From an uncultured Lentisphaeraceae bacterium (GTDB lineage Bacteria > Verrucomicrobiota > Kiritimatiellia > RFP12 > DVOR01): a stretch of 8,599 bases of DNA. The stretch spans positions 1-8,599 of the forward strand of contig CAMGJH010000023.1 of NCBI GenBank assembly GCA_946056345.1. The letters run 5' to 3'. The translations under genes and the position numbers were made by a program. Below, piece by piece: positions 1 to 5,770 of the stretch; position 1 is the stretch's first letter, and each line of letters starts with the position of its first letter. The notes beneath the pieces are model-generated. The model worked only from the letters and a program-made list of their open reading frames with translations, was not told the origin of the DNA and made no database searches.

Positions 1-23
1 CCTCGCAAGCCCCTAACCGCGTG

Positions 24-54
24 CGCGGCAAATATGCCGCGCCACAGAACCGCC
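24..54 (+). repeat. Left copy of a 31-base inverted repeat (hairpin plus tag)
   Basis: A perfect hairpin CGCGGCA-AATA-TGCCGCG (24-41, extendable by G23-C42) is followed by the tag CCACAGAACCGCC (42-54). The same arrangement occurs in inverted orientation at 232-262, with 24 of 31 bases identical and the tag fully identical. Six of the seven differences are three swapped base pairs in the stem. The window starts too near to tell whether more copies lie to the left. Confidence 0.88.
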
Positions 55-81
55 ACTTGGGCTTGCGCCCTTGCAGGGGCT

Positions 82-131
82 CCGCCCCCGCCACCCCCGC
101 ACAGGCATAAATGCCGCCCCCGCCACCCCCG
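82..131. repeat. 18-base C-rich direct repeat, period 32
   Basis: The block CCGCCCCCGCCACCCCCG occurs at 82-99 and again, identical, at 114-131. The spacer holds a short palindrome GGCAT-AA-ATGCC (104-115) that runs into the second copy. On the minus strand this gives four G5 runs. Confidence 0.85.
85..130 (-). promoter_or_regulatory. Candidate G-quadruplex with a hairpin in its central loop
   Basis: On the minus strand, which is the transcribed sense strand, four runs of five G occur at 126-130, 117-121, 94-98 and 85-89, with loops of 4, 18 and 4 bases. The 18-base loop contains the palindrome at 104-115, which could fold and bring the G pairs together. It would form in the RNA downstream of the reductase or in single-stranded DNA. 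Function is inferred only. Confidence 0.5.
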
Positions 132-201
132 AAAAGGCCCGCTGTGGGGTGTGAGCCTGGCCCTGGGGGTGTGCCAGGCGCGTGGGGTGCTTGGGGTGTG
201 C

Positions 202-226
202 GCCGGGCCGCGAAGCGGTTCCCGGC
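202..226. other. Strong compound hairpin
   Basis: GCCGGG (202-207) pairs with CCCGGC (221-226) and CCGC (208-211) with GCGG (215-218) around a GAA loop, leaving a two-base TT bulge: ten GC-only pairs. In the transcript (minus) direction four U precede rather than follow it, so it does not fit an intrinsic terminator in that direction; in the plus direction four A follow. Confidence 0.75.
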
Positions 227-231
227 AAAAG

Positions 232-262
232 GGCGGTTCTGTGGCCGCGCATACTTGCGCGG
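232..262 (-). repeat. Right copy of the 31-base inverted repeat
   Basis: Read on the minus strand: hairpin CCGCGCA-AGTA-TGCGCGG (262-245) then tag CCACAGAACCGCC (244-232). It begins nine bases after the reductase stop codon, so it is the first structure in the transcript's 3' end. No run of U follows the hairpin, so it is not a classical intrinsic terminator, though it could block 3' exonucleases as REP hairpins do. Confidence 0.88.
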
Positions 263-270
263 TGGGGCGC

Positions 271-1779
271 TTAGAGTTCCAAGCCGAGATTGGAGAGGAG
301 GTAGGCGGGGAGGTCGTCAATGGCGATGGGGGTGGGCTTGGCTTCGCCGAGGGTGGGGGGCTCGGTGGTGGCGGGGGTGAAGGGGATGAGGACATCCTGG
401 CCACCGAGTTTGCGGCACTGGAAGCCGAACTTGGCCGAGGGGTGGGCGGTGCAGGCGTTGGGGCAGCCGCTGATGCGCACCTCGGTGGTGACGAGCTGCG
501 CCAGGAGGCGGCGCTCGGGGGTGTTGGCCGGGAGATAGGCATCGAGGACCTTGGCGAGTTTCTCGCCGATGCGCGGGGAGTCGGCCGCGCCAATCTTGCA
601 GATGGTGTTGCCAATGCAGGTGGGGATGTGTCCGACGTAGGAGCGCAGGGTGAGGTCGAAGTCCGGGAAGGTTTGCACGAGGGCGCGGTAGAGGGCGGTA
701 AGGCACTTGGCGTGGACGCGCGGGAGGGTGAGGTCTTGCGAGATGAGCAGCTGGAGGCGGGTGAGGCCGTAGTGCTCGAGGAAGTCGCAGAAGCGCACGA
801 GCAGGGGCTGGGTGAAGTTGCCGAAGGGGACGAAGAGGCGGACGGAGTAGGTGCCGTCGTGGAGGGGCTTGCAGGCGATGGCCTTCCAGTCCTCGAAGCC
901 GGGGAGGGGCTCGACGCCCTCGGGGAGGGTGGTGACGGGGTAGGTCTCGGGCTTGAGGGCGCTCTCGGGGCAGACGGGGTAGCCCAGGGCATCGGCCTTG
1001 GCGTAGTATTCGTGGAAGAGCTTGGCGAGGCCGTCGTCGCCGAGTTTGCCGCGCAGGAAACGGAGGCGGGCGGTGGCGCGGCAGGCGCGGTCGCCGTGGT
1101 CATTGAAGAGGGCGGTGACGGCCATCGCCACGCGGATGCACTCGCTGGCGGGGAGGGCCTCGAAGAGTTTGAAGCCGACGCGGGGCTTGTTGCCGATGCC
1201 GCCGGCGAGCCAGACCTCGAAGGTGCGCGCGCCGTTGGTGTTGGTGGCGACGAAGCCGAGGTCCTGGATGGCGCAGAGCATCCGGTCGGCGGTGCGGTCG
1301 GCGAAGGCGATCTTGATCTTGCGGGGGAGGGCGTAGGCGAGGTCGAAGGTATAGAAGGCGTCGGAGAGGGCGCGGGCGTAGGGGAGGACGTCGAAGGCGG
1401 TATCGGCGTGCAGGCCGCTATCGGGGTTGACGAGGACGTTGCGGAAGGTGTTGCCGCCGCCGCCGCGGAAGTGGAGCCCGGTCGCTTCGCAGTCGGCGAG
1501 GGCGTTGGCGACCTCGGTGGGGGCCACGCCGTGGAGCTGGATGGCCTGGCGGGTGGTGATGTGGGCGAAGGGCACGCCGTATTTGGCGAGGAGGCCGGCG
1601 ATGGTGCGCAGGTCGGAGAGGGTGACGATACCGCCAGTGCGGCGGATGCGCATCATCACGGCGTCGTTCTTTTGCTGGTAGATGCCGAAGCCCGAGGAGA
1701 CGGCCTTGAGTTGGAGGGGGGTGATGCGCTGGGCGTTGAAGTCGGCCCAGGCGCTGAGTAGTTGATCGTGGATACCCAT
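271..1779 (-). CDS. Siroheme/4Fe-4S nitrite or sulfite reductase
   Basis: A 502-residue cytoplasmic protein of the nitrite/sulfite reductase hemoprotein family, which reduces nitrite to ammonia or sulfite to sulfide with six electrons, usually from ferredoxin or a flavoprotein. The two ferredoxin-like half domains and two core domains are seen in order. TTRQAIQLHGV (75-85), the glycine-rich FRGGGGNTFRNVLVNP (104-119) and PRKIKIAF (152-159, with K154 and K156 at the place of the active-site lysines) are family blocks. Cluster ligands are C388 and C394 (CIGNTIC) and C439 and C443 (GCPNAC), the last bridging cluster and siroheme. After C443 only 59 residues remain, fewer than in many members, ending in a Pro/Thr-rich stretch and a short helix. 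Nitrite versus sulfite specificity cannot be decided; no flavoprotein or siroheme synthase gene is visible. The ATG at 1777-1779 has AGAAAGGAG at 1788-1796, spacing eight. Confidence 0.92.
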   Translation of the reverse strand: MGIHDQLLSAWADFNAQRITPLQLKAVSSGFGIYQQKNDAVMMRIRRTGGIVTLSDLRTIAGLLAKYGVPFAHITTRQAIQLHGVAPTEVANALADCEATGLHFRGGGGNTFRNVLVNPDSGLHADTAFDVLPYARALSDAFYTFDLAYALPRKIKIAFADRTADRMLCAIQDLGFVATNTNGARTFEVWLAGGIGNKPRVGFKLFEALPASECIRVAMAVTALFNDHGDRACRATARLRFLRGKLGDDGLAKLFHEYYAKADALGYPVCPESALKPETYPVTTLPEGVEPLPGFEDWKAIACKPLHDGTYSVRLFVPFGNFTQPLLVRFCDFLEHYGLTRLQLLISQDLTLPRVHAKCLTALYRALVQTFPDFDLTLRSYVGHIPTCIGNTICKIGAADSPRIGEKLAKVLDAYLPANTPERRLLAQLVTTEVRISGCPNACTAHPSAKFGFQCRKLGGQDVLIPFTPATTEPPTLGEAKPTPIAIDDLPAYLLSNLGLEL

Positions 1780-1787
1780 TTGGGAGA

Positions 1788-1796
1788 CTCCTTTCT
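1788..1796 (-). promoter_or_regulatory. Ribosome binding site of the reductase gene
   Basis: Minus-strand AGAAAGGAG, eight bases before the ATG. It overlaps the TAG stop of the radical SAM gene (1795-1797), so ribosomes finishing that gene stop on top of this site, favouring coupled translation. Confidence 0.85.
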
Positions 1797-2700
1797 AGGA
1801 AAGTGGCGGGGTGGAGAGGGCGCGGTCTGCGAAGGGGTCGTGGTGGCGCTTGAGGGCGGCGACGATGGTCTCTTCGCTGACGGCGAAGTAGCGGGCGAAT
1901 TGGGCGGGGGTGAGGGGGTGACGGCGGGCGAGGGCGATGAGGGCTTCCTCGGAGTAGGGTTCCGGGGCGGCGGGAGCGGTGGCGTGTTGTTCGGTGGCGA
2001 TGGTGGAGAAGAGGGCGCGCAGGCGTGCGAGCTCGGCGGGGGGGAGGGGCTTGACGCAGGCTTCGGCGGGGGGGCGCTCGGCGGAGTTGACGGTGAGGGT
2101 GTCGGGGTGGAGGCGCTCGGCGAGCGCGAGGATGGCGTTGACCTGCGCGGGAGCGGTGTTGATGCCGGGCATTGCGAAGAACTCGAGGTCGAGCTTGCCG
2201 GAGAAGTCGGCCCGGAAGCGCTGCCAGCCGGCGTAGAGGTCGGCGAAGTGGAGCGCGGGGTGGGGGCGGACGGTGGCGCGGAAGGAGGCTTCGTCCCAGA
2301 AATGCAGGGAGATCTTGACGCGCGAGGCTCGGGCGGCGGCGGCGCGGACCTCGGGGTCGGCGAAGAGGGCACCGTTGCTCATCAGCAGCGAGGGCTTACC
2401 GGTGTGGCTCGCGATCCAGTCGAGCACATCGCCGAAGTGGGCGTGGAGGGTGGGCTCGCCCGAGCCGCAGAGGGTGAGGATGTCCACCGGTTCGCCTTTG
2501 GCGAGCCAGGTTTCCAGCTGGCGGTAAACCTCGCCGAGGGGGACGTAGTCGCGGCGGGTGCAGGTGGTTTTGGGGGTGGGGCCGAGCTGACAGAAGAGGC
2601 AGTCGTAGCAGCAGGTTTTCATCGGCACCAGGTCGATGCCCAGGCTTCGACCATAGCGGCGTGAGGGGACCGGACCGAAGAGGAGGGTGGGCGTGGGCAT
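1795..2700 (-). CDS. Radical SAM protein of the COG0731 type
   Basis: A 301-residue cytoplasmic radical SAM protein. It opens with FGPVPSRRYGRSLGIDLVP (8-26) and then C30-x3-C34-x2-C37 (CCYDCLFC), which binds the 4Fe-4S cluster that cleaves S-adenosylmethionine. CGSGEPTLH (78-86) is the GGE-like SAM-binding motif and TVNSAERPP (203-211) is a further family block. This N-terminal pattern is typical of the COG0731 group of Fe-S oxidoreductases, whose function is unknown in most bacteria. Residues 247-287 look like a small helical, winged-helix-like tail (PYSEEALIALARR, LTPAQFARYFAVSEETIVAAL). A longer frame runs up to 2853, but it overlaps the peptidase gene; ATG at 2698-2700 is chosen since the family motif begins right there and GGAG stands at 2708-2711, spacing seven. 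It follows the peptidase by 25 bases and precedes the reductase by 15. No substrate is proposed. Confidence 0.9.
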   Translation of the reverse strand: MPTPTLLFGPVPSRRYGRSLGIDLVPMKTCCYDCLFCQLGPTPKTTCTRRDYVPLGEVYRQLETWLAKGEPVDILTLCGSGEPTLHAHFGDVLDWIASHTGKPSLLMSNGALFADPEVRAAAARASRVKISLHFWDEASFRATVRPHPALHFADLYAGWQRFRADFSGKLDLEFFAMPGINTAPAQVNAILALAERLHPDTLTVNSAERPPAEACVKPLPPAELARLRALFSTIATEQHATAPAAPEPYSEEALIALARRHPLTPAQFARYFAVSEETIVAALKRHHDPFADRALSTPPLS

Positions 2701-2725
2701 CGTGGGGCTCCGAGGGGTGGGCGGA

Positions 2726-5017
2726 TTACTTGGGCGGGAGGACGTGCTTGGGCCGTTCGCGCAGCTGGCGGCGGGTCTTCTTCTCTTCGGGGCAGGCGGC
2801 AAAGTCGAGCTCGTCATCATCCGAGCCGTAGCGGCTGTCGAGCTTGGGGCCACCGCCGAAGAGCTTCTCCTGCTCGGAGGCGGAGGGCCAGGGGACCCAA
2901 TCTTGCGTGAAGGCGTAGGCGGACTTGGAGAGGGGCAGGCCCCACATCTCGAAGTAGGGGGTGAGGTCGCGCTTGACGGCCTTGGACCAGGTGCAGCAGA
3001 GGCGGTCGCCGGTGGCGGCGGCGGGGTACTTGTCGTACTTATCGTTGGCGACGGTGACGACGCTCTCGACGCCGAAGTGGTGGGCGAGGGTCATATAGAA
3101 GACTAGGCGGGTGGAGTTGTTGCCGGTGGCCCAGAGGTCGCGCTTGCCGGCCTTGGCGGCCTGGGCGATGTCGTTCCAGGAGTCGGCCATAATGCGGGGG
3201 AAGGCGGTGCCGTTGAGGAGGTTCATCACGCAGGTGCCGAAGAAGTTGTTGACCACCTCGGTGTTGCCCGGGAGCTGGAAGACGCCGGTGACGCCGTGGC
3301 CCATATTGTGGCCGATTTCATGGAGTGCGCCCCAGGATCCGGCCTTCTGAAGCCCGGCGAGGTTCGTCATTCCGCCGCCCCAGAGGATGCACATAATCGG
3401 GTAGCCCGAGTGGCCGGCGCCCACGGAGATCTGCGTGTCGTCGACGATGCGGATGGGGGTCCACTTCGGCTCGTTCTCGCGCGAGGGCTTCTTGAGTGCC
3501 TTCGGGGTCTTGGGGTCCACCGGGACGGGCTCCTGCTCGAGGATCTCGTCGCCATAACGATTGACAGCGGGCTTGGCGGCGAGGGCGGCCCCTTCGCCCT
3601 CGGCGGCGGGCTTTGGGGCGGGCATCGAGGCGGCGCGCACGAGCTCCTCGGTGTCGGGCGTGGCCTCGGGGTTCAGCTGCACAAGCTTCTTGTTGAGGAT
3701 GCCCCACTCGCGCTTGGCGGCGCGGAAGTTCTTCGCTTCGTTATCGGTGGGCAGGTCGCGACCCGAGACGCGGTGCATAATCGCCGCCGCCTTGCCCCAC
3801 CATTGCGCTAGGGCCACCATATTCTTGACCTTGCGCAGGTGCTGCGATTGCACGGTGAGGATGATGTTCTTGGTCTGCAGCTCGCCCCAGGGCGCGGGGT
3901 ACTTGGAGATGCGCTCGTTCCAATCCTCGTTGGTATCGATCCCCAGGCGGAACCAAGGCATCAGCACGCAGCCGGAGACCTCCACCTCCATTGGGCGCGA
4001 GCCGCCGTTCCACTGGAACCAGAGCACGCCGCCGAGCACGTGGCCAATCTCCTGGCGCTTCTTGGAGATCTTGAATGAGCGGCACATCTCCGGCCAACGC
4101 CACAGCGGGCGGTTATCGGTGACCTGCTCCCAGCCCATCTTAATCTTGGAGATACTCGGCACCACCGGGTTATAGGGGTCGTCCATCGGGTTGCCGTTCT
4201 CGTCGAGGGGGACGATTTTGGGGTTAAGGGCATCGGAGTGGACCCCGATGCGGGCGGTGAGGTTCCCCGTCAGGGAGCCGCACTTGATGGTAATCACCTC
4301 GCCAGGCGGCGCGTAGAGCCCGGTGCTGATCCAGCCGCCCTCGCCGGGATAGAGCGTGAGTTTCTTGGTGACGCGCTCGGCGTCGTCAGGCACTTTGCCC
4401 GGCCAGAGGTCGGCCGACTTGGCGGCATAGAGTTCATCCATCGGCAGCGACTGCGCCTTCCAGCTCTGGTAGCGCACGAGCAGCAGTTCGAGCGGATACT
4501 TGATGCTCACGCCCCGGTTCGGCCCGCAGACCACCTCGCCCCCGCGCCGGTAGAGCAGCTCCTCGAGCGCGGCCTTCAGCTGTTTGGCATCGCGCGAGAC
4601 CGAGCCGCCTTCGGTGGTGTTGCTCTGGAAGACGCGCATTGCCTCGATGTAGGCCACCATCCCTGCGCCGGTCTGGCCGACCACTTCCTTCACGCCGTCT
4701 CCGGCCAGGCCGCCGCCATCCTGATCGTGCTTCTCCTCGCCTTTCTTCTGGTCAATCTCCAGGCGCTGGATTGCGTCGAACCAGGGGCCGACCTTGGCGG
4801 CCACCTTCTTCATCCGCTCGCGTTCCTGTAATTCGGCGCGGTATTCGGCGGCGGTGGGGATGCCATTGGTGGCCACGAGTTTGCGGTTGTAGTCCAGCTT
4901 CTCGATTACGTGGCCCTTGGAGTCGGTCTCCACCTTGGCATTCTGATAGGTCAACTGCGCCTGCAGCCCTCCGCAGAGGGCCACCATCAGGGCGAACATC
5001 CATACGTGTTTCGTCAT
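2726..5017 (-). CDS. Secreted M60-family (enhancin-like) zinc metallopeptidase
   Basis: A 763-residue exported protein. Residues 1-20 form a Sec signal peptide (hydrophobic MFALMVALCGG, likely cut after LQA at 20; C15 lacks a good lipobox). The catalytic motif is HEIGH (566-570) with the third zinc ligand E587 in GNTEVVNNFF, i.e. HEXXH-X16-E, the gluzincin pattern of M60-like peptidases (PF13402). Other M60 hallmarks are TGLYAPPGEVITI (232-244), APWGELQTKNIILTV (375-389), DDTQISVGAGHSGYPI (526-541) and LTPYFEMWGLPLS (685-697). M60 enzymes cut next to O-glycans on mucin-type or other glycoproteins; the substrate here is unknown. An Ala/Pro/Glu/Lys-rich insert (about 455-515) precedes the catalytic block and the tail after 720 is highly charged. 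The ATG at 5015-5017 is chosen over an upstream ATG in the same frame because of the signal peptide and a strong ribosome site. Its start overlaps the TonB-like stop. Confidence 0.92.
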   Translation of the reverse strand: MTKHVWMFALMVALCGGLQAQLTYQNAKVETDSKGHVIEKLDYNRKLVATNGIPTAAEYRAELQERERMKKVAAKVGPWFDAIQRLEIDQKKGEEKHDQDGGGLAGDGVKEVVGQTGAGMVAYIEAMRVFQSNTTEGGSVSRDAKQLKAALEELLYRRGGEVVCGPNRGVSIKYPLELLLVRYQSWKAQSLPMDELYAAKSADLWPGKVPDDAERVTKKLTLYPGEGGWISTGLYAPPGEVITIKCGSLTGNLTARIGVHSDALNPKIVPLDENGNPMDDPYNPVVPSISKIKMGWEQVTDNRPLWRWPEMCRSFKISKKRQEIGHVLGGVLWFQWNGGSRPMEVEVSGCVLMPWFRLGIDTNEDWNERISKYPAPWGELQTKNIILTVQSQHLRKVKNMVALAQWWGKAAAIMHRVSGRDLPTDNEAKNFRAAKREWGILNKKLVQLNPEATPDTEELVRAASMPAPKPAAEGEGAALAAKPAVNRYGDEILEQEPVPVDPKTPKALKKPSRENEPKWTPIRIVDDTQISVGAGHSGYPIMCILWGGGMTNLAGLQKAGSWGALHEIGHNMGHGVTGVFQLPGNTEVVNNFFGTCVMNLLNGTAFPRIMADSWNDIAQAAKAGKRDLWATGNNSTRLVFYMTLAHHFGVESVVTVANDKYDKYPAAATGDRLCCTWSKAVKRDLTPYFEMWGLPLSKSAYAFTQDWVPWPSASEQEKLFGGGPKLDSRYGSDDDELDFAACPEEKKTRRQLRERPKHVLPPK
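5014..5017 (-). other. ATGA start/stop overlap, TonB-like gene to M60 peptidase
   Basis: On the minus strand the bases read ATGA: the ATG begins the peptidase and the TGA ends the TonB-like gene. Such overlaps usually mean translational coupling and fixed relative output of two proteins. Confidence 0.93.
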
Positions 5018-5766
5018 AAGCTCTCCTTTTCTCCTATTTGCCAGCGGCATATTACCAAACCTTCGGCCGGGCCGCACGCACCCTGTTGTGCGGTCAGCCC
5101 CAGCCGCAGCGCGCGCAAGATCTCGGTCTCCGCCCCGGCCGGTTCCAACCGCAGCACGGTCTCGGCCCGCCCCTGCGCGTCGAGCGCCACGTGAAAGACT
5201 GCCAGCCCGCGCCCGGCCACCGCCGCTTCGCGTGGGAAGTGCGGTGCATAGCCGGCCGCCTGCAACGCCTCGGCCACCTGTACCGTGCGGCTATCGACCG
5301 CAGCCTGCGGAGCATAGCAGCTCGGCAAAAGCCCCTTGGGGTCCACCGCCGCTGCGCCCACCGAGATCGCGAGCGCCAGTTCGGGCAACGGCTTGCCGCC
5401 CAAGGGCTTGGGCTCGGGCAGTTTGCCGGCCAGCGAGATGCCCACCTCGCGGTCGCTCAACGCCATTGCTGCGCGGCGGGCGGCCCCTTGGCGGCGCAGT
5501 TCGGCCGCCTCCTGCGCGGAGGCCAGGCGCAGCGTGAGCCCGGGCTCGGGCAACGCGCCGCGCGGCTCGGTGCGCGCTGCACTCCGCCGCAACAGGCTCC
5601 ACGGCCCAAGCACGGCCAGCGCCAACGCGCCCGCGGTGATGGCCGAGAGCAATGTGCTGCCCCACCAATAGGTAAGGGCCCGGCGGATGGGCGAACGCCG
5701 CCGTCGCATCGCCTGATAGTGGCGAATGAGCTTGCGCCGCCGTTCGATGTTGAGGTTTCGGGCCAT
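5014..5766 (-). CDS. TonB-like single-pass energy transducer (third gene of the Exb set)
   Basis: A 250-residue protein not identifiable by strong motifs but with the plan of TonB/TolA. It has a very basic cytoplasmic N-terminus (RRRKLIRHY at 9-17, MRRRRSP at 20-26), one membrane segment at about 33-57, an Ala/Arg/Glu-rich stretch, a short proline-containing linker (LPEPKPLGGKPLPEL, 116-130) and a C-terminal domain (about 186-244). That domain reads GLAVFHVALDAQGRAETVLRL, in two halves GLAVFHVALDAQG and RAETVLRL, which resembles the beta-strand pattern of TonB C-terminal domains. Three periplasmic cysteines (150, 231, 240) could form a disulfide. The ATG at 5764-5766 is four bases after the exbD stop; the ribosome site is probably GAGGAG around 5780-5785. 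The stop overlaps the M60 start (ATGA). Position after exbB-exbD supports a TonB-like role; sequence alone is only suggestive. Confidence 0.72.
   Translation of the reverse strand: MARNLNIERRRKLIRHYQAMRRRRSPIRRALTYWWGSTLLSAITAGALALAVLGPWSLLRRSAARTEPRGALPEPGLTLRLASAQEAAELRRQGAARRAAMALSDREVGISLAGKLPEPKPLGGKPLPELALAISVGAAAVDPKGLLPSCYAPQAAVDSRTVQVAEALQAAGYAPHFPREAAVAGRGLAVFHVALDAQGRAETVLRLEPAGAETEILRALRLGLTAQQGACGPAEGLVICRWQIGEKESL
5021..5030 (-). promoter_or_regulatory. Ribosome binding site of the M60 peptidase gene, inside the upstream gene
   Basis: Minus-strand AAAAGGAGAG three bases before the ATG at 5015-5017 (core GGAG five bases away). It lies within the last codons of the TonB-like gene, encoding its final Glu-Lys-Glu-Ser, and decides the start of the peptidase over the upstream in-frame ATG. 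Confidence 0.85.
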
Positions 5767-5770
5767 TGGC

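Larger units (their letters stand above)
1..270. repeat. Gene-free, palindrome-rich region downstream of the reductase (REP/BIME- or MITE-like)
   Basis: No credible coding frame. In plus-strand order it holds: a 12-base palindrome CCGCG-TG-CGCGG (17-28) that competes with the left hairpin; the left repeat copy; small hairpins GGGC-TTGC-GCCC (59-70) and GGGGC-TCC-GCCCC (76-88); a duplicated 18-base C-rich block; a stem GCCTGGC/GCCAGGC (155-161 with 173-179); a compound stem GCCGGG-CCGC-GAA-GCGG-TT-CCCGGC (202-226); and the right repeat copy. The bounded part, 24-262, is 239 bases. Transposase or other mobility genes are absent, so a mobile origin is only inferred from the inverted ends. Confidence 0.7.

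Noticed and set aside
13..252. Small open frames in the left intergenic region
   Set aside because: They span palindromes and duplicated C-rich blocks, have biased Arg/Pro/Gly composition and no similarity to any protein; structure explains the sequence better than coding.
202..262. Intrinsic terminator for the operon
   Set aside because: The hairpins at 245-262 and 202-226 are strong, but neither is followed by a run of U in the transcript direction. A structure-only or Rho-dependent end is possible but not shown.
23..262. CRISPR array or tRNA-like structure in the palindromic region
   Set aside because: The repeats are only two, inverted and unequally spaced, without spacer-like regularity, and no cloverleaf or anticodon arrangement can be drawn.
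34..1761. A 575-codon open frame on the plus strand opposite the reductase gene
   Set aside because: Its product is a Gly/Glu/Ala/Val-rich low-complexity string with no recognisable domain. It arises from C-ending codons of the well-supported reductase on the other strand, which avoid stops in the antisense frame.
1762..2664. A 300-codon plus-strand open frame opposite the radical SAM gene
   Set aside because: Same antisense shadow effect; the translation is Gly/Glu/Val-rich without motifs, and the opposite strand carries clear radical SAM signatures.
2701..2853. A 51-residue N-terminal extension of the radical SAM protein
   Set aside because: It would overlap the end of the peptidase gene, is Ser/Pro/Arg-rich with no family similarity, and the internal ATG at 2700 has a good ribosome site and begins just before the conserved family motif.
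5018..5077. A 20-residue N-terminal extension of the M60 peptidase
   Set aside because: It would bury the signal peptide behind a basic stretch, and its last codons are simply the ribosome site for the ATG at 5015-5017.
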